From Frankia casuarinae (GTDB taxonomy: Bacteria > Actinomycetota > Actinomycetes > Frankiales > Frankiaceae): a stretch of 64,000 bases of DNA. The notes beneath the pieces were generated by a model. The model was not told where the DNA came from, searched no databases, and worked only from the letters and a program-made list of their open reading frames with translations. The position numbers and the translations under genes were made by a program. How positions within the stretch are numbered: position 1 is the stretch's first letter; each line of letters opens with the position of its first letter. Location of the stretch: positions 682,001-746,000 of the forward strand of contig NC_007777.1 in assembly GCF_000013345.1 (NCBI RefSeq). The letters run 5' to 3'. This document shows, piece after piece, positions 1 to 10,050 of this stretch.

Positions 1-410
1 TTCCCCGGAAGGTCGCGCACCGCAAGCAGCACCACCCCGGGCGGACCGGTGCCGCCAAGGGCGGAACCCGGGTCACGTTCGGTGAGTACGGGATCCAGGC
101 CTTGGAGTCGGCCTACGTGACGAACCGGCAGATCGAGTCGGCCCGTATCGCGATGACCCGGCACATCCGTCGTGGTGGAAAGGTCTGGATCAACATCTAC
201 CCGGACCGTCCGCTGACCAAGAAGCCGGCCGAGACCCGGATGGGTTCTGGTAAGGGCTCGCCCGAGTGGTGGGTCGCGAACGTCAAGCCGGGCCGGGTCC
301 TGTTCGAGCTGTCCGGGGTCGCGGAGCCGGTGGCCCGCGAGGCGATGCGGCGGGCTATCCACAAGCTGCCGATGAAGTGCCGTTTCGTGGTCCGTGAAGG
401 TGGTGCGTAA
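1..410 (+). CDS. rplP: 50S ribosomal protein L16 (5' partial)
   Basis: L16 of the large ribosomal subunit, which sits near the peptidyl-transferase centre and the tRNA entry region. The first complete codon in the window is at base 3 and reads [16 protein letters not shown], the usual L16 beginning after about three residues, so only a few start codons are missing. The family core is present ([15 protein letters not shown] and the basic C-terminus). The TAA stop shares one base with the rpmC ATG, so the two are translationally coupled. This is the tail of the S10 operon. Confidence 0.97.
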   Translation, partial: PRKVAHRKQHHPGRTGAAKGGTRVTFGEYGIQALESAYVTNRQIESARIAMTRHIRRGGKVWINIYPDRPLTKKPAETRMGSGKGSPEWWVANVKPGRVLFELSGVAEPVAREAMRRAIHKLPMKCRFVVREGGA

Positions 411-676
411 TGGCTATCGCTACCGCGGACGAGCTGCGGAGCCTGTCGGGCGAGGAGCTCGTCGACAAGCTTCGGGAGGCCAAGGAGGAGCTGTTCAACC
501 TCCGGTTCCAGGCGGCGACCGGGCAGCTGTCGAACAACCGCCGGCTGCAGGCCGTGCGGCGCGACATCGCCCGGATCTACACCGTCATGCGCGAACGGGA
601 GCTGGGTATCACCGACGATCCGGCGGTGGCGGCCGGCGCGGCGGACGATGACGCGACGCAGTCGGAACGGGCGTGA
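410..676 (+). CDS. rpmC: 50S ribosomal protein L29
   Basis: L29 binds 23S rRNA near the exit of the nascent-peptide tunnel. The 88-residue protein has the two-helix L29 pattern ([20 protein letters not shown], then [18 protein letters not shown]). It carries an acidic, Ala-rich C-terminal extension of about 20 residues beyond the usual 60-70, as is common in actinobacteria. The ATG overlaps the rplP stop by one base. The stop overlaps the rpsQ GTG as GTGA. Confidence 0.96.
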   Translation: MAIATADELRSLSGEELVDKLREAKEELFNLRFQAATGQLSNNRRLQAVRRDIARIYTVMRERELGITDDPAVAAGAADDDATQSERA

Positions 677-990
677 GGACAGTGACAGACGAGACGGCCT
701 CCCAGGAGGCTTCGCAGAGCACGGACGCGGCGGCTCCCGCCCGCGGATTCCGCAAGGTCCGCGAGGGCCTCGTGGTCAGCGACAAGATGACCAAGACCGT
801 CGTGGTCGCGGTCGAGGACCGGGTGCAGCACCCGCTGTACGGCAAGACGATCCGTCGTACCAAGAAGGTCAAGGCGCACGACGAGAGCGGCACCACCGGT
901 GTCGGCGACCGCGTCCTGCTGATGGAAACGCGGCCGTTGTCGGCGACCAAGCGGTGGCGGATCGTTCAGGTCTTGGAGAAGGCGAAGTAG
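673..990 (+). CDS. rpsQ: 30S ribosomal protein S17
   Basis: S17 is a primary 16S rRNA-binding protein of the small subunit. The 105-residue product has an extended N-terminus of about 25 residues, then the OB-fold core ([36 protein letters not shown]). The GTG at 673 is chosen because it overlaps the rpmC stop as GTGA; a GTG at 682 is a possible alternative. It is the last gene of the S10-type group, followed by a 76-base gap before rplN. Confidence 0.95.
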   Translation: MRTVTDETASQEASQSTDAAAPARGFRKVREGLVVSDKMTKTVVVAVEDRVQHPLYGKTIRRTKKVKAHDESGTTGVGDRVLLMETRPLSATKRWRIVQVLEKAK

Positions 991-1066
991 TGAAGTAGTT
1001 CTGGCCCGGACGCCGGGGCCGGGCAGGACCGGGTGATCAGTAGTACCGGGTGATCAGGAGCGGAAA
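991..1066 (+). other. S10/spc intercistronic spacer with short direct repeat
   Basis: This 76-base gap is long for this tightly packed cluster. It holds a 13-base direct repeat, accgggtgatcag, at 1028-1040 and 1045-1057. The second copy runs into the AGGAG ribosome-binding site of rplN. No convincing promoter or terminator is visible. In many bacteria this point separates the S10 and spc operons. Confidence 0.5.
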
Positions 1067-1435
1067 GTGATTCAGCAGGAGTCGCGACTTCGGGTCGCCG
1101 ACAACACCGGAGCGCGGGAGATTCTCTGCATCCGGGTGCTCGGCGGCTCTGGGCGTCGTTACGCGGGGATCGGCGACATCATCGTCGGCACGGTGAAGGA
1201 CGCCCTGCCCGGCGCCGGCGTGAAGCGCGGCGACGTGGTCAAGGCGGTCGTGGTGCGTACCACCAAGGAGCGCCGGCGGCCGGACGGCTCCTACATCCGC
1301 TTCGACGAGAACGCGGCGGTGCTCATCCGGGACGGTGGTGACCCTCGGGGCACCCGCATCTTCGGGCCGGTCGGCCGGGAGCTGCGTGACAAGAAGTTCA
1401 TGAAGATCATCTCGCTGGCGCCGGAGGTGCTGTGA
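1067..1435 (+). CDS. rplN: 50S ribosomal protein L14
   Basis: L14 forms part of the large-subunit face at an intersubunit bridge and helps recruit silencing and release factors. At 122 residues it has standard length. It begins [20 protein letters not shown] and keeps the conserved block [18 protein letters not shown]. The GTG start is preceded by aggagcggaaa. The stop overlaps the rplX start as GTGA. Confidence 0.97.
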   Translation: MIQQESRLRVADNTGAREILCIRVLGGSGRRYAGIGDIIVGTVKDALPGAGVKRGDVVKAVVVRTTKERRRPDGSYIRFDENAAVLIRDGGDPRGTRIFGPVGRELRDKKFMKIISLAPEVL

Positions 1436-1764
1436 CCGTGGCCACTTTGAAGATCAAGAAAGGCGACACGGTCCAGATCATCACCGGCAAGGACCGTGGG
1501 CTCAAGGGTAAGGTCATCCGCGCCTATCCGGAGCAGAACAAGGTCCTCGTCGAGGGCGCGAACCGGATCACCCGGCACACCCGCGTCCAGCAGGGCACAC
1601 GCGGCTCGCAGTCCGGGGGCATCATCACCCAGGAGGCGCCGATCCACGTGAGCAACGTGATGATCGTCGACCCGTCTGACGGGAAGCCGACCCGGATCGG
1701 TTACCGCATCAACGACGACGGCACCAAGGTGCGTGTCTCGCGGCGCACCGGTACCGAGCTGTAG
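1432..1764 (+). CDS. rplX: 50S ribosomal protein L24
   Basis: L24 is an assembly-initiator protein that binds the 5' region of 23S rRNA. The N-terminal KOW motif is clear ([20 protein letters not shown]), followed by [19 protein letters not shown]. Length is 110 residues, normal for the family. The GTG start overlaps the rplN stop by four bases (GTGA), which implies coupled translation. Confidence 0.97.
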   Translation: MTVATLKIKKGDTVQIITGKDRGLKGKVIRAYPEQNKVLVEGANRITRHTRVQQGTRGSQSGGIITQEAPIHVSNVMIVDPSDGKPTRIGYRINDDGTKVRVSRRTGTEL

Positions 1765-1805
1765 GCCGAGCGAGCAGTCGAGCAGTTGGGAAACGAGATT
1801 AGACC

Positions 1806-2405
1806 ATGACTGTGACCACCGAGGGCCGGACCATCGAAGGCCGGCCTATTGGCGCTCGCCCGGTCCCACGGCTCAAGCAGCGGTACCGCGACGAGATCGC
1901 CCCGGCGCTGCGGGAGCAGTTCTCCTACCGCAACGTCATGCAGATCCCCGGCGTCGTCAAGGTCGTCGTCAACATGGGGGTCGGAGACGCCGCCCGGGAC
2001 GCGAAGCTGATCGATGGCGCTGTGCGGGATCTTGCGGCCATCACCGGCCAGAAGCCCGCGGTCCGGCGCGCGAAGAAGTCCATCGCCCAGTTCAAGCTGC
2101 GCGAAGGGATGCCGATCGGCGCCAAGGTGACGTTGCGTGGTGACCGGATGTGGGAGTTCCTCGACCGCCTCGTCACCATCGCGCTGCCGCGTATCCGTGA
2201 CTTCCGCGGGCTGTCGCCGAAGCAGTTCGACGGTGCCGGCAACTACACCTTCGGGGTGACCGAGCAGTCGATCTTCCACGAGATCGACATCGACCGGATC
2301 GATCGGGTTCGGGGCATGGACATCACGGTCGTCACCACCGCGACCACCGACGACGAGGGCCGGGCGCTCCTGCGGGCGCTGGGCTTCCCCTTCCGGGAGA
2401 ACTAG
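1806..2405 (+). CDS. rplE: 50S ribosomal protein L5
   Basis: L5 binds 5S rRNA and contacts P-site tRNA and S13. The 199-residue protein carries an N-terminal extension of about 18 residues before the L5 core ([55 protein letters not shown]). It ends with the usual [10 protein letters not shown]. It lies four bases upstream of rpsN. Confidence 0.97.
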   Translation: MTVTTEGRTIEGRPIGARPVPRLKQRYRDEIAPALREQFSYRNVMQIPGVVKVVVNMGVGDAARDAKLIDGAVRDLAAITGQKPAVRRAKKSIAQFKLREGMPIGAKVTLRGDRMWEFLDRLVTIALPRIRDFRGLSPKQFDGAGNYTFGVTEQSIFHEIDIDRIDRVRGMDITVVTTATTDDEGRALLRALGFPFREN

Positions 2406-2409
2406 AGAG

Positions 2410-2595
2410 ATGGCCAAGAAAGCACTGATCGAGAAGTCGAACCGTAAGCCGAAGTACGCGGTCCGGGGTTACACCCGATGCCAGCGCTGCGGCCGCTCCC
2501 GCTCGGTGTACCGGGGCTTCGGGCTCTGCCGGGTATGCCTGCGGCAGATGGCGCACCGCGGCGAGCTGCCCGGCGTCACCAAGAGCTCCTGGTAG
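2410..2595 (+). CDS. rpsN: 30S ribosomal protein S14, zinc-binding form
   Basis: Short 61-residue S14 of the small-subunit head. It has two Cys pairs in [20 protein letters not shown], which mark the zinc-ribbon (C+, type Z) version rather than the longer zinc-free paralogue. The ATG follows the rplE stop by four bases. It is the usual spc-operon copy, and a C-minus paralogue induced by zinc starvation would be expected elsewhere in the genome. Confidence 0.97.
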   Translation: MAKKALIEKSNRKPKYAVRGYTRCQRCGRSRSVYRGFGLCRVCLRQMAHRGELPGVTKSSW

Positions 2596-2748
2596 GCCGG
2601 TACCGCGCCCCGGACCGGGGCCGGAACGGCGGCACCGGCAGCACGGTTCCACCGCACCACCACCGCACCTCCACCCGATCGCGGTAGGCCCGGCGGCCGA
2701 GGACGACCTCGGCACTGGCGGGAACCGCCGTGAGAAAGGCGTCAAGCC

Positions 2749-3159
2749 ATGACGATGACCGATCCGATTGCGGACATGCTCACGCGTGTCCGTAACGCCA
2801 GCCGGGCGTACCACGACCGCGTGGTGATGCCCCACAGCAAGATCAAGACGCACATCGCCGAGATCCTCCAGCAGGAGGGATACATCTCCGGCTGGCACGT
2901 CGAGGACGCGACCTCGGCTGGCGGCGTCGGCCACACCCTGGTCATCGATCTGAAGTACGGCCCCAACCGGGAACGCTCGATCGCCGGGATCAAGCGCATC
3001 AGCAAGCCGGGTCTGCGGGTCTATGCCAAGGCGACGAACCTCCCGAAGGTCCTCGGGGGCCTGGGCGTCGCCATCATCTCCACCTCGTCGGGTTTGCTGA
3101 CCGACAAGCAGGCGGGCAAGCGGGGCGTGGGCGGGGAAGTCCTCGCCTACATCTGGTAA
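2749..3159 (+). CDS. rpsH: 30S ribosomal protein S8
   Basis: S8 is a primary 16S rRNA-binding protein needed for assembly of the central domain. In many bacteria it is also the translational autoregulator of the spc operon. The 136-residue sequence begins [17 protein letters not shown] and ends with the family signature region ([20 protein letters not shown]). A GAAAGG ribosome-binding site lies upstream of the ATG at 2749; an ATG at 2755 is also possible. A 153-base gap separates it from rpsN. Confidence 0.97.
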
Positions 3160-3171
3160 GGAGGGCGAGCG

Positions 3172-3708
3172 ATGTCACGGATCGGGCGCCTGCCCATTCC
3201 CGTCCCCAGCGGTGTCGATATCACCGTCGAGGGAGCCACCATCACCGTCAAGGGGCCCAAAGGGACCCTGAGCCACGTCGTGGCCGAGCCGATCGTGGTG
3301 AACACGGAGGACGGTCGGCTCCTCGTGACCCGGCCCGACGATGAGCGTCGCTCCCGGTCGCTGCACGGCCTGACTCGCACCCTGGTCTCCAACATGGTCA
3401 CCGGCGTCACCGCCGGATACTCGAAGACCCTGGAGATCGTCGGCGTCGGTTACCGTGTCCAGGCCAAGGGCTCCGACCTGGAGTTCGCCCTCGGGTACAG
3501 CCACCCGGTGCCGGTCAAGGCCCCGGAGGGCATCCGCTTCGAGGTGCAGACCCCGACCCGCTTCGTGGTCCACGGGATCGACAAGCAGCTGGTCGGTGAG
3601 GTCTCCGCGAAGATCCGCGGGCTGCGCAAGCCTGACCCGTACAAGGGCAAGGGCGTGCGCTACCAGGGCGAGGTCGTCCGCCGCAAGGTCGGGAAGACCG
3701 GGAAGTAG
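3172..3708 (+). CDS. rplF: 50S ribosomal protein L6
   Basis: L6 sits near the sarcin-ricin region and the factor-binding site. The 178-residue protein starts [16 protein letters not shown] and has the two duplicated L6 domains. The conserved C-terminal signature is [15 protein letters not shown] very strong ribosome-binding site (AAGGAGGG) precedes the ATG, overlapping the rpsH stop region. Confidence 0.97.
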   Translation: MSRIGRLPIPVPSGVDITVEGATITVKGPKGTLSHVVAEPIVVNTEDGRLLVTRPDDERRSRSLHGLTRTLVSNMVTGVTAGYSKTLEIVGVGYRVQAKGSDLEFALGYSHPVPVKAPEGIRFEVQTPTRFVVHGIDKQLVGEVSAKIRGLRKPDPYKGKGVRYQGEVVRRKVGKTGK

Positions 3709-3718
3709 GAGATAGATC

Positions 3719-4093
3719 ATGGCAGTGAGCCTCGGCGCCAGCTCGCGTCGACGGACCGCGAAGCTCCGTCGGCACGTCCGGGTGCGCAAGAAGGTGGCGG
3801 GCACCCCGTCTCGCCCACGGCTCGTCGTCACCCGGTCCTCGCGGCACATCTACGCCCAGGTCATCGACGACGTCGCCGGCCACACGCTGGCGTCGGCGTC
3901 CACCCTGGACGTGTCGCTGCGCGGCGGCGAGGGGGACAAGACCGAGCAGGCCCGCAAGGTCGGCGCCCTGGTCGCCGAGCGCGCGAAGGCGGCCGGGATC
4001 GCCGCGGTCGTGTTTGACCGCGGCGGGCGGACCTACTCCGGCCGCATCGCCGCGCTCGCGGACGCGGCGCGGGGGAACGGGCTGGACTTCTGA
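3719..4093 (+). CDS. rplR: 50S ribosomal protein L18
   Basis: L18 binds 5S rRNA and attaches it to the central protuberance with L5. At 124 residues it has the expected length. A basic N-terminus ([17 protein letters not shown]) leads into the conserved core [18 protein letters not shown] and the C-terminal [20 protein letters not shown]. It follows rplF by ten bases with the ribosome-binding site aggaga. Confidence 0.97.
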   Translation: MAVSLGASSRRRTAKLRRHVRVRKKVAGTPSRPRLVVTRSSRHIYAQVIDDVAGHTLASASTLDVSLRGGEGDKTEQARKVGALVAERAKAAGIAAVVFDRGGRTYSGRIAALADAARGNGLDF

Positions 4094-4164
4094 TGACTGC
4101 CCCCAGCCTTTACAGTCAGTCCAGCCTTTACCGCCAGTACAGCCAGAACAGGGAGATGTTGTAG

Positions 4165-4773
4165 ATGCCAGGCCAGCAGCGCCGCGGCGGCGGCTCCGGC
4201 GGCTCGGACCGTCGGGAACGCCGGGACCGGTCGGGCAGCGGCCCGGCGCAGGAGAAGAACGCCTACGTCGAGCGGGTTGTCGCGATCAACCGCGTGGCGA
4301 AGGTTGTCAAGGGCGGACGCCGGTTCAGCTTCACGGCGCTCGTTGTGGTCGGTGACGCGGACGGGACCGTGGGCGTCGGCTATGGCAAGGCCAAGGAGGT
4401 TCCGGCCGCCATCGCCAAGGGCGTCGAAGAAGCCAAGAAGCACTTCTTCAAGGTGCCCCGGATCGGTTCGACGATTCCGCACCCGGTGCAGGGCGAGGAG
4501 GCGGCCGGCGTCGTGCTGCTCAAGCCCGCCTCGCCCGGTACCGGGGTCATCGCCGGTGGTCCGGTCCGTGCCGTGCTGGAGTGCGCCGGTGTGCACGACG
4601 TGCTCTCGAAGTCGCTCGGCTCATCGAATCCGATCAACATCGTGCACGCGACGGTCGCCGCTCTGCGTGGCCTGATGCGTCCCGAGGAGATTGCCGCCCG
4701 TCGCGGCCTGCCGCTGGAGGATGTCGCTCCGCCGGCCATGCTGCGCGCCCGTGCGGCGGGAGCCAGCGTCTGA
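4165..4773 (+). CDS. rpsE: 30S ribosomal protein S5
   Basis: S5 contributes to decoding fidelity and mRNA unwinding at the entry channel. The 202-residue protein has a Gly/Arg-rich N-terminal extension of about 30 residues. The double-stranded RNA-binding-like domain ([20 protein letters not shown]) and the C-terminal domain with [19 protein letters not shown] follow. The stop overlaps the rpmD ATG (TGATG). Confidence 0.97.
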   Translation: MPGQQRRGGGSGGSDRRERRDRSGSGPAQEKNAYVERVVAINRVAKVVKGGRRFSFTALVVVGDADGTVGVGYGKAKEVPAAIAKGVEEAKKHFFKVPRIGSTIPHPVQGEEAAGVVLLKPASPGTGVIAGGPVRAVLECAGVHDVLSKSLGSSNPINIVHATVAALRGLMRPEEIAARRGLPLEDVAPPAMLRARAAGASV

Positions 4774-4958
4774 TGGCCAAGCTGCGCATCACGCAGATCC
4801 GGTCGGGGATCGGTGGTACCTCGAACCAGCGGGCCACGCTGCGTACCCTTGGTCTGCGGAAGATCAACGCGACGACCGTCCGTGATGATCGTCCCGAGAT
4901 TCGCGGGATGATTAGAACTGTGACCCATCTTGTCCGGGTCGAGGAGGTGGACTCCTAG
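4773..4958 (+). CDS. rpmD: 50S ribosomal protein L30
   Basis: Small 61-residue L30 of the large subunit. The sequence [19 protein letters not shown], then [11 protein letters not shown] and the C-terminal [10 protein letters not shown], is the complete family pattern. The ATG at 4773 shares a base with the rpsE stop. The longer in-frame extension starting at 4581 runs inside rpsE and is not the real start. Two bases separate it from rplO. Confidence 0.97.
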   Translation: MAKLRITQIRSGIGGTSNQRATLRTLGLRKINATTVRDDRPEIRGMIRTVTHLVRVEEVDS

Positions 4959-4960
4959 CC

Positions 4961-5491
4961 ATGGCCGAACTGACGAAGACCGACGCCGGTGACGACACCG
5001 GCGCCACCGGCGTGGGCACCGAGGCCGGCTCGGCGCCGGTCGTCCGTGGCCGCGGTCTGAAGGTGCACCACCTCCGGCCAGCCCCCGGCGCCCATAAGTC
5101 CAAGATCCGCGTCGGTCGCGGTGAGGGTTCCAAGGGCAAGACCGCCGGACGGGGCACCAAGGGCTCGAAGGCCCGCAAGCAGGTGCCCGCCCGGTTCGAG
5201 GGTGGCCAGATGCCCCTGCACATGCGCCTGCCCAAGCTGAAGGGCTTCCGCAACCGGTTCCGCGTCGAGTACCAGGTCGTGAACGTCGCCACCCTCGCGG
5301 AACTGTTCCCGCAGGGTGGTGAGGTCACCAAGGCCGACCTCGCGGCCAGGGGCGCGGTGCGGGGCAAGTCGCCGGTGAAGGTGCTGGGCAACGGTGACAT
5401 CAACGTCGCGCTGCACGTGAGCGCGGACGCGTTTTCGGCCTCCGCGAAGGAGAAGATCGCCGCTGCCGGCGGGAGCGTCACACAGAGCTGA
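4961..5491 (+). CDS. rplO: 50S ribosomal protein L15
   Basis: L15 is a late-assembly protein that reaches into the large subunit. The 176-residue product has an unusual acidic N-terminal extension of about 30 residues before the normal start of the family ([20 protein letters not shown]). The glycine-rich [20 protein letters not shown] and [18 protein letters not shown] motifs follow. A 261-base gap then precedes secY. Confidence 0.96.
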   Translation: MAELTKTDAGDDTGATGVGTEAGSAPVVRGRGLKVHHLRPAPGAHKSKIRVGRGEGSKGKTAGRGTKGSKARKQVPARFEGGQMPLHMRLPKLKGFRNRFRVEYQVVNVATLAELFPQGGEVTKADLAARGAVRGKSPVKVLGNGDINVALHVSADAFSASAKEKIAAAGGSVTQS

Positions 5492-5752
5492 GAGCATGGG
5501 TGGGGGTGTGGGCCATGTCACCCCGCTCCCACCCCGGCCCCGCCCGTCCGGACCCCTCGCCAGACGGCCGTGCGCCTCGGCGTCAGCCGTCTCTTGCCGT
5601 CCACCATCGCTTACCCATGGTGATGTCGGGACGAGTGGGCCGGGTGTCCTGTTACAGTCGCCTAACCGACCTCGGCGACCGGCCGGGGGAGGCGATCCGC
5701 ACCGGGCAGGATGTCCACTTCCCGTCGGTCCGCAATCCCAGCAGGAGGAGCC
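5492..5752 (+). other. rplO-secY intergenic leader
   Basis: No convincing gene lies in these 261 bases. A good ribosome-binding site (gcaggaggag, 5741-5750) sits just before the secY GTG. The sequence tgttacagtcgcctaacc around 5650-5667 has -10-like hexamers (TACAGT) but no clean -35, so a secY-adk promoter here is only a suggestion. Confidence 0.3.
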
Positions 5753-7045
5753 GTGCTCACCGCCTTCACGCGGGCATTCCGCACGCCTGACCTGCGCAAG
5801 AAGCTGCTGTTCACCGTCGGTATCGTGATGCTGTTCCGGTTCGGCAGCGTCATGCCGTCGCCGGGTGTCTCGACGTCCGCAGTGAACACCTGCCTGGACT
5901 CGGCGAGTGCCGACAGCAGCAACGTCTACTCGCTGATCAACCTGTTCAGTGGTGGGGCTCTGCTGCAGCTGTCCATCTTCGCGCTTGGCATCATGCCGTA
6001 CATCACATCGAGTATCATCATTCAGTTGCTCGTTGTGGTGATCCCTCGGCTGGAGCAGCTGAAGAAGGAGGGCAGCTCGGGCGAGCAGAAGCTTACGCAG
6101 TACACCCGGTACCTGACGATCGCCCTCGGTCTTCTGCAGGCCACCGGCATCGTGGCGCTGGCCCGCAGCGGCCGGCTGTTCCCCAGCTGTTCGGCCGCCA
6201 TCATCCCGGACACGAGCCTGTTCCGGATCGCGACGATTGTCATCACGATGACGGCGGGTACCTCGGTCATCATGTGGATGGGTGAGTTGATCACCACCCG
6301 GGGGGTCGGTAACGGCATGTCGCTGCTGATCTTCACCTCGATCGCGGCAAGGCTTCCCTCCGAGGGCGGACGCATCCTCCAGGTCGCCGGCGGTGTGGTG
6401 TTTAGCCTGGTGCTCCTGCTCGGTCTCGCGATCGTCGTGTTCGTCGTGTTCGTCGAGCAGTCTCAGCGTCGCATCCCGGTCCAGTACGCCAAACGCCTGA
6501 TCGGGCGGCGGATGTACGGCGGGACGTCGACCTACCTGCCGATCAAGGTCAACCAGGCCGGGATCATCCCCGTCATCTTCGCGTCCTCGCTGCTGCAGCT
6601 CCCTCAACTCGCCGGGCAGGTATGGAGCAACCGGAGCTTCCAGGACTTCGAGCAAAGATATCTCTCCAGGGGAGACCATCCACTCTATCTGGTGACATAC
6701 TTCGCACTCATCATCTTCTTCACCTATTTTTATGTTGCGATCACCTTCAACCCAACGGAGGTCGCGGACAACATGAAGAAGTATGGTGGGTTCATCCCCG
6801 GGATCAGGCCGGGGAACCCGACGGCGGAGTACCTCAAACATGTACTCGACCGGATCACGCTCCCGGGATCGCTGTTCCTTGGCGTGATCACGGTCCTTCC
6901 GTTGGCACTGTTGAACCTGACCAAGGACCAGCCGTTCCCCTTCGCGGGCACGTCGGTCCTGATCATGGTGGGGGTTGGGCTGGAAACCGTGAAGCAGATC
7001 GAAAGCCAGCTCATGCTCCGCAATTACGAAGGTTTCCTCCGGTAG
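5753..7045 (+). CDS. secY: Preprotein translocase subunit SecY
   Basis: SecY is the channel-forming integral membrane subunit of the SecYEG translocon. The GTG at 5753 is chosen because gcaggaggag precedes it and translation begins [19 protein letters not shown], the canonical SecY N-terminus; an upstream ATG at 5711 would add 14 unlikely residues. About ten hydrophobic segments are present, with conserved SecY stretches such as [15 protein letters not shown] and [16 protein letters not shown]. Its TAG stop overlaps the adk GTG (TAGTG). Length is 430 residues, as usual. Confidence 0.97.
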   Translation: MLTAFTRAFRTPDLRKKLLFTVGIVMLFRFGSVMPSPGVSTSAVNTCLDSASADSSNVYSLINLFSGGALLQLSIFALGIMPYITSSIIIQLLVVVIPRLEQLKKEGSSGEQKLTQYTRYLTIALGLLQATGIVALARSGRLFPSCSAAIIPDTSLFRIATIVITMTAGTSVIMWMGELITTRGVGNGMSLLIFTSIAARLPSEGGRILQVAGGVVFSLVLLLGLAIVVFVVFVEQSQRRIPVQYAKRLIGRRMYGGTSTYLPIKVNQAGIIPVIFASSLLQLPQLAGQVWSNRSFQDFEQRYLSRGDHPLYLVTYFALIIFFTYFYVAITFNPTEVADNMKKYGGFIPGIRPGNPTAEYLKHVLDRITLPGSLFLGVITVLPLALLNLTKDQPFPFAGTSVLIMVGVGLETVKQIESQLMLRNYEGFLR

Positions 7046-7698
7046 TGCGCCTCGTACTGGTCGGGCCGCCCGGTGCCGGAAAGGGCACCCAGGCCGCGTT
7101 CATTGCCCAGGCGCGGTCGATCCCTAAGATCTCCACCGGGGACATCTTCCGGGCGAACGTGCGACAGGGAACCGAACTGGGCGTCAAGGCCAAGACCTTC
7201 ATGGATGCCGGTGATCTCGTACCGGACGAGATCACCATCGGTATGGTCCGCAACCGCTTGGCCGAGGACGACGCGGTCAAGGGATTCCTGCTCGATGGTT
7301 TTCCTCGTAACGTCCCGCAGGCCGAGGTGCTCGGGCAGATGCTCGATGGCATGGGGACCCGTCTGGACGTGGTGCTCGAGCTCGTCGTCGACGACGACGA
7401 GGTGGTGCGCCGGCTGTCCGGTCGGCGCACCTGTCGGAACTGCGGTCACATCTGGCACATCGACTTCGACCCGCCGTCGGTCGAAGGCGTCTGTGACCGG
7501 TGTGGTGGCGAGCTGTTCCAGCGCGACGACGATCGGTCGGAGACGGTCCGCCATCGGCTCGAGGTCTACGCGGACCAGACGGCGCCGCTGGTGGCCTACT
7601 ACGCCGAAAAGGGCATCCTGATCGGTATCGACGCCACCGGACCGGTGGATAACGTCACCGACCGCGCGCTCGACGCCCTGCGGCACTACGGCGACTGA
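7045..7698 (+). CDS. adk: Adenylate kinase
   Basis: Adk interconverts AMP and ATP with two ADP and so balances cellular adenylates. The 217-residue protein starts [16 protein letters not shown], with the P-loop at residues 7-14. The AMP-binding and core motifs [17 protein letters not shown] and FLLDGFPRN follow. The LID region is the long zinc-type form, with two Cys pairs in [12 protein letters not shown] and CDRCGG. The GTG start overlaps the secY stop; a longer frame reading back into secY is spurious. Confidence 0.97.
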   Translation: MRLVLVGPPGAGKGTQAAFIAQARSIPKISTGDIFRANVRQGTELGVKAKTFMDAGDLVPDEITIGMVRNRLAEDDAVKGFLLDGFPRNVPQAEVLGQMLDGMGTRLDVVLELVVDDDEVVRRLSGRRTCRNCGHIWHIDFDPPSVEGVCDRCGGELFQRDDDRSETVRHRLEVYADQTAPLVAYYAEKGILIGIDATGPVDNVTDRALDALRHYGD

Positions 7699-7704
7699 AC
7701 CCGT

Positions 7705-7732
7705 CGGCCTGGTCCGGGCGCGGACCAGGCCG
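7705..7732 (+). terminator. Stem-loop between adk and map
   Basis: Perfect 11-base-pair inverted repeat: cggcctggtcc at 7705-7715 and ggaccaggccg at 7722-7732, with a six-base loop. There is no T-tract. It could be a weak terminator, a processing signal or an mRNA stabiliser. It suggests map can be expressed apart from secY-adk. Confidence 0.55.
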
Positions 7733-7839
7733 AACGTGACTCCCGTGCTTTTCGCGGAAGATCGTTGGAGCACGTCCTGCGGGGTCGGCGGCTAGCATCG
7801 GAAACGGACACAACACGAACACGGACCGGGGCGACGAGC

Positions 7840-8676
7840 GTGGCGCGACGAGAGCACGTCCAGATCAAGACGGCGGCAGAGATTGCCAAGATGCGGGTTG
7901 CTGGCCTGCTCGTCGCGAAGACGCTGGCGCGGCTGCGTGAGGCGGTCGTCCCCGGGGTCACCACGGCCGAGCTGGACGCCCTTGCCGAGAAGACGATCCG
8001 GGACGACGGCGGTATCCCGTCCTTCAAGGGCTATGCCCAGCCGCCGTATCCGGCCTCGATCTGCAGCTCGGTCAACAACGAGGTAGTGCACGCCATCCCC
8101 ACCCGCAAGCGGGTGCTGCGCGAGGGCGATATCATCTCGATCGACTGCGGGGCGATCGTGGACGGCTGGCACGGGGACGCCGCGATCACCGTGCCGGTCG
8201 GTGAGGTCGCCCCGGAGGTTCTCGCGATGATCGACACGTGCGAGGGCGCGCTGTGGGCGGGCCTCGCCGCAGCCCAGCTCGGCGGAAAGCTCACCGACAT
8301 CAGCGCCGCCGTCGAGCGGCATGTCCGTCCACATGGCTACGGGATCGTCGACCACTACGGCGGCCACGGCATCGGCAGCGAGATGCACCAGCCCCCCCAC
8401 GTGCTCAACCACGGCCGGCCTGGCCGTGGCATCCGGCTGATCGAGGGCCTTGCGCTGGCCATCGAGCCTATGATCACTATGGGGTCGCCGGACACGGCCG
8501 TGCTCCCCGACGACTGGACCGTCGTGACCCGCGACGGCAGCCTCGCCGCCCACACCGAGCACTCGGTGGCAATCACTCCCCGTGGGCCGTGGGTGCTAAC
8601 GGCGCCGGACGGCGGAGCGGCGAAACTCGCCGAGCTCGGGGTCGTCTGCGGGCAGCCGGCTGACGCCCCGTCCTGA
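7840..8676 (+). CDS. map: Methionine aminopeptidase, type I
   Basis: Removes the initiator methionine from nascent proteins using a dinuclear metal centre. The GTG at 7840 gives a 278-residue protein beginning MARREHVQIKTAAEIAKMRV, which matches type I enzymes. An in-frame start at 7765 would add 25 unlikely residues. Pita-bread fold motifs are visible: SIDCGAIVDGWHGDAAIT with the metal-binding Asp residues, and HYGGHGIGSEMHQPPHV with the catalytic His. It lies between adk and infA, the normal actinobacterial position. Confidence 0.95.
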   Translation: MARREHVQIKTAAEIAKMRVAGLLVAKTLARLREAVVPGVTTAELDALAEKTIRDDGGIPSFKGYAQPPYPASICSSVNNEVVHAIPTRKRVLREGDIISIDCGAIVDGWHGDAAITVPVGEVAPEVLAMIDTCEGALWAGLAAAQLGGKLTDISAAVERHVRPHGYGIVDHYGGHGIGSEMHQPPHVLNHGRPGRGIRLIEGLALAIEPMITMGSPDTAVLPDDWTVVTRDGSLAAHTEHSVAITPRGPWVLTAPDGGAAKLAELGVVCGQPADAPS

Positions 8677-8732
8677 ACCGGCTGAACCGGCTGAGGTCGC
8701 GTCGGTCGCGTCGGCCCTTGACGGGGGTCGTG

Positions 8733-8763
8733 TTGACCCTTGACGGGGGTCGCAGCGTACACT
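8733..8763 (+). promoter_or_regulatory. Possible infA-rpmJ-rpsM promoter
   Basis: The 300-base map-infA gap contains TTGACC (8733-8738) and TACACT (8758-8763) spaced 19 bases apart, an acceptable vegetative sigma pattern. The element cttgacgggggtcg occurs twice just here (from 8718 and from 8739), giving a second TTGACG. The rest of 8677-8976 shows no gene. Promoter assignment is inference from the hexamers. Confidence 0.45.
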
Positions 8764-8976
8764 CTTTAGCTGGCGGTCTTCTCACGCCGGTGTGCTCCAC
8801 CGTGTCGATAGCAGTCCTGTCCATGGCAGTTGCGGTCGGTGGCAGTGTGGTTGGTGGGTTCGGGCTCCTCTCGGGGTAGTTCAAGCCTCTGACCTGGGCT
8901 TTTCCGGACATTTCGGGGGGCCGACCGGTCGCGGCCGAGCCGCCGTCCCATAGTCGACGTCAGGACAGCGGAGGAC

Positions 8977-9198
8977 ATGCCGAAGAAGGACGGGGCCATC
9001 GAGATCGAAGGCCGTGTGGTGGAGCCGCTCCCGAACGCGATGTTCCGGGTGGAGCTCCAGAACGGTCATCGTGTTCTCGCCCACATCAGCGGGAAGATGC
9101 GCCAGCACTACATCCGGATCCTGCCGGAGGACCGCGTCGTGGTCGAGCTCTCGCCCTACGACCTGTCCCGCGGCCGCATCGTCTACCGCTACAAGTAG
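8977..9198 (+). CDS. infA: Translation initiation factor IF-1
   Basis: IF-1 occupies the A site during 30S initiation-complex formation. The 73-residue OB-fold protein reads [20 protein letters not shown] and then [20 protein letters not shown], ending [10 protein letters not shown], which is essentially the full family consensus. The ATG follows ggaggac. It leads the infA-rpmJ-rpsM-rpsK-rpsD-rpoA-rplQ cluster. Confidence 0.98.
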   Translation: MPKKDGAIEIEGRVVEPLPNAMFRVELQNGHRVLAHISGKMRQHYIRILPEDRVVVELSPYDLSRGRIVYRYK

Positions 9199-9277
9199 TC
9201 GATCTTTTCTCACTCGCCCGTAGCTCCACTCAATCGCCACGCGCGGCCCGCGGCTGCGCAGGAGGTCCGCAACAGCC

Positions 9278-9391
9278 GTGAAGGTCAAGCCCAGCGTCAA
9301 GAAGATCTGCGACAAGTGCAAGGTGATCCGTCGCCACGGGCGAGTCATGGTCATCTGCGACAACCTTCGTCACAAGCAGCGTCAGGGCTGA
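9278..9391 (+). CDS. rpmJ: 50S ribosomal protein L36, zinc-binding form
   Basis: A 37-residue gene starting at GTG 9278 and ending TGA 9389-9391. The product begins [19 protein letters not shown], continues [18 protein letters not shown], and is a complete L36. The Cys pair CDKC plus the later Cys and His ligands identify the zinc-binding form. GGAGG lies at 9261-9265, slightly farther from the start than usual. L36 is the smallest large-subunit protein. Confidence 0.96.
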   Translation: MKVKPSVKKICDKCKVIRRHGRVMVICDNLRHKQRQG

Positions 9392-9591
9392 TGTCCTGAC
9401 GGGTGCGCCTCGTCCCGGCGGGTGGCACAGCACGTGCCGCCCGCCGAGATGCGGCCCACCGCATCCAAGCGATGCCAGGCGTCCTCTTCGGGACGACCCA
9501 CCCCCGGTCGGAGGCCGGGGCCCGCCCGGCCCGGCGCCGGCCGGGACGGCATCGCCCGAGACCTCCGGCCGCAGGAAGGAAACATCCGTTC

Positions 9592-9972
9592 ATGGCACGC
9601 CTCTCCGGCGTCGACCTTCCCCGCGAGAAGCGGGTTGAGATCGCTCTGACCTACATCTTCGGAATCGGCCGCAGCCGCTCCCGAGACACCCTCGCCGCCA
9701 CCGCGGTCAACCCGGACACGCGTGTTCGTGATCTGAGCGAGGAAGAGATCGTCAGGCTGCGCGACTGGATCGACGCGAACTACCGGGTCGAGGGTGACCT
9801 CAACCGGGAGATCAAGCAGGACATCCGCCGCAAGATGGAGATCGGGTGCTACCAGGGGCTCCGTCACCGGCGTAACCTGCCCGTCCACGGCCAGCGCACG
9901 CACACCAACGCGCGCACCCGCAAGGGCCCGCGCCGCGCCATCGCCGGCAAGAAGAAGGCTGGCAAGAAGTAG
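9592..9972 (+). CDS. rpsM: 30S ribosomal protein S13
   Basis: S13 lies in the small-subunit head and contacts P-site tRNA and L5. The ATG at 9592, preceded by gcaggaaggaa, gives 126 residues starting [20 protein letters not shown]. The helix-two-turn-helix motif ([10 protein letters not shown]) and basic tail ([14 protein letters not shown]) are typical. An in-frame extension from 9403 is not used because it reads through the 200-base rpmJ-rpsM spacer. Confidence 0.97.
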   Translation: MARLSGVDLPREKRVEIALTYIFGIGRSRSRDTLAATAVNPDTRVRDLSEEEIVRLRDWIDANYRVEGDLNREIKQDIRRKMEIGCYQGLRHRRNLPVHGQRTHTNARTRKGPRRAIAGKKKAGKK

Positions 9973-10050
9973 TCAGGGTCCCCGGCGGACCGTTCGGGTC
10001 CGCCGCCGACCACTGATCGACGACCTCGTACACGGAGACCACACGCGAAT

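Noticed and set aside
4955-6841. 628-codon minus-strand open frame
   Set aside because: It runs antisense to rplO and secY and shows no family motifs; long antisense frames are expected at this GC content.
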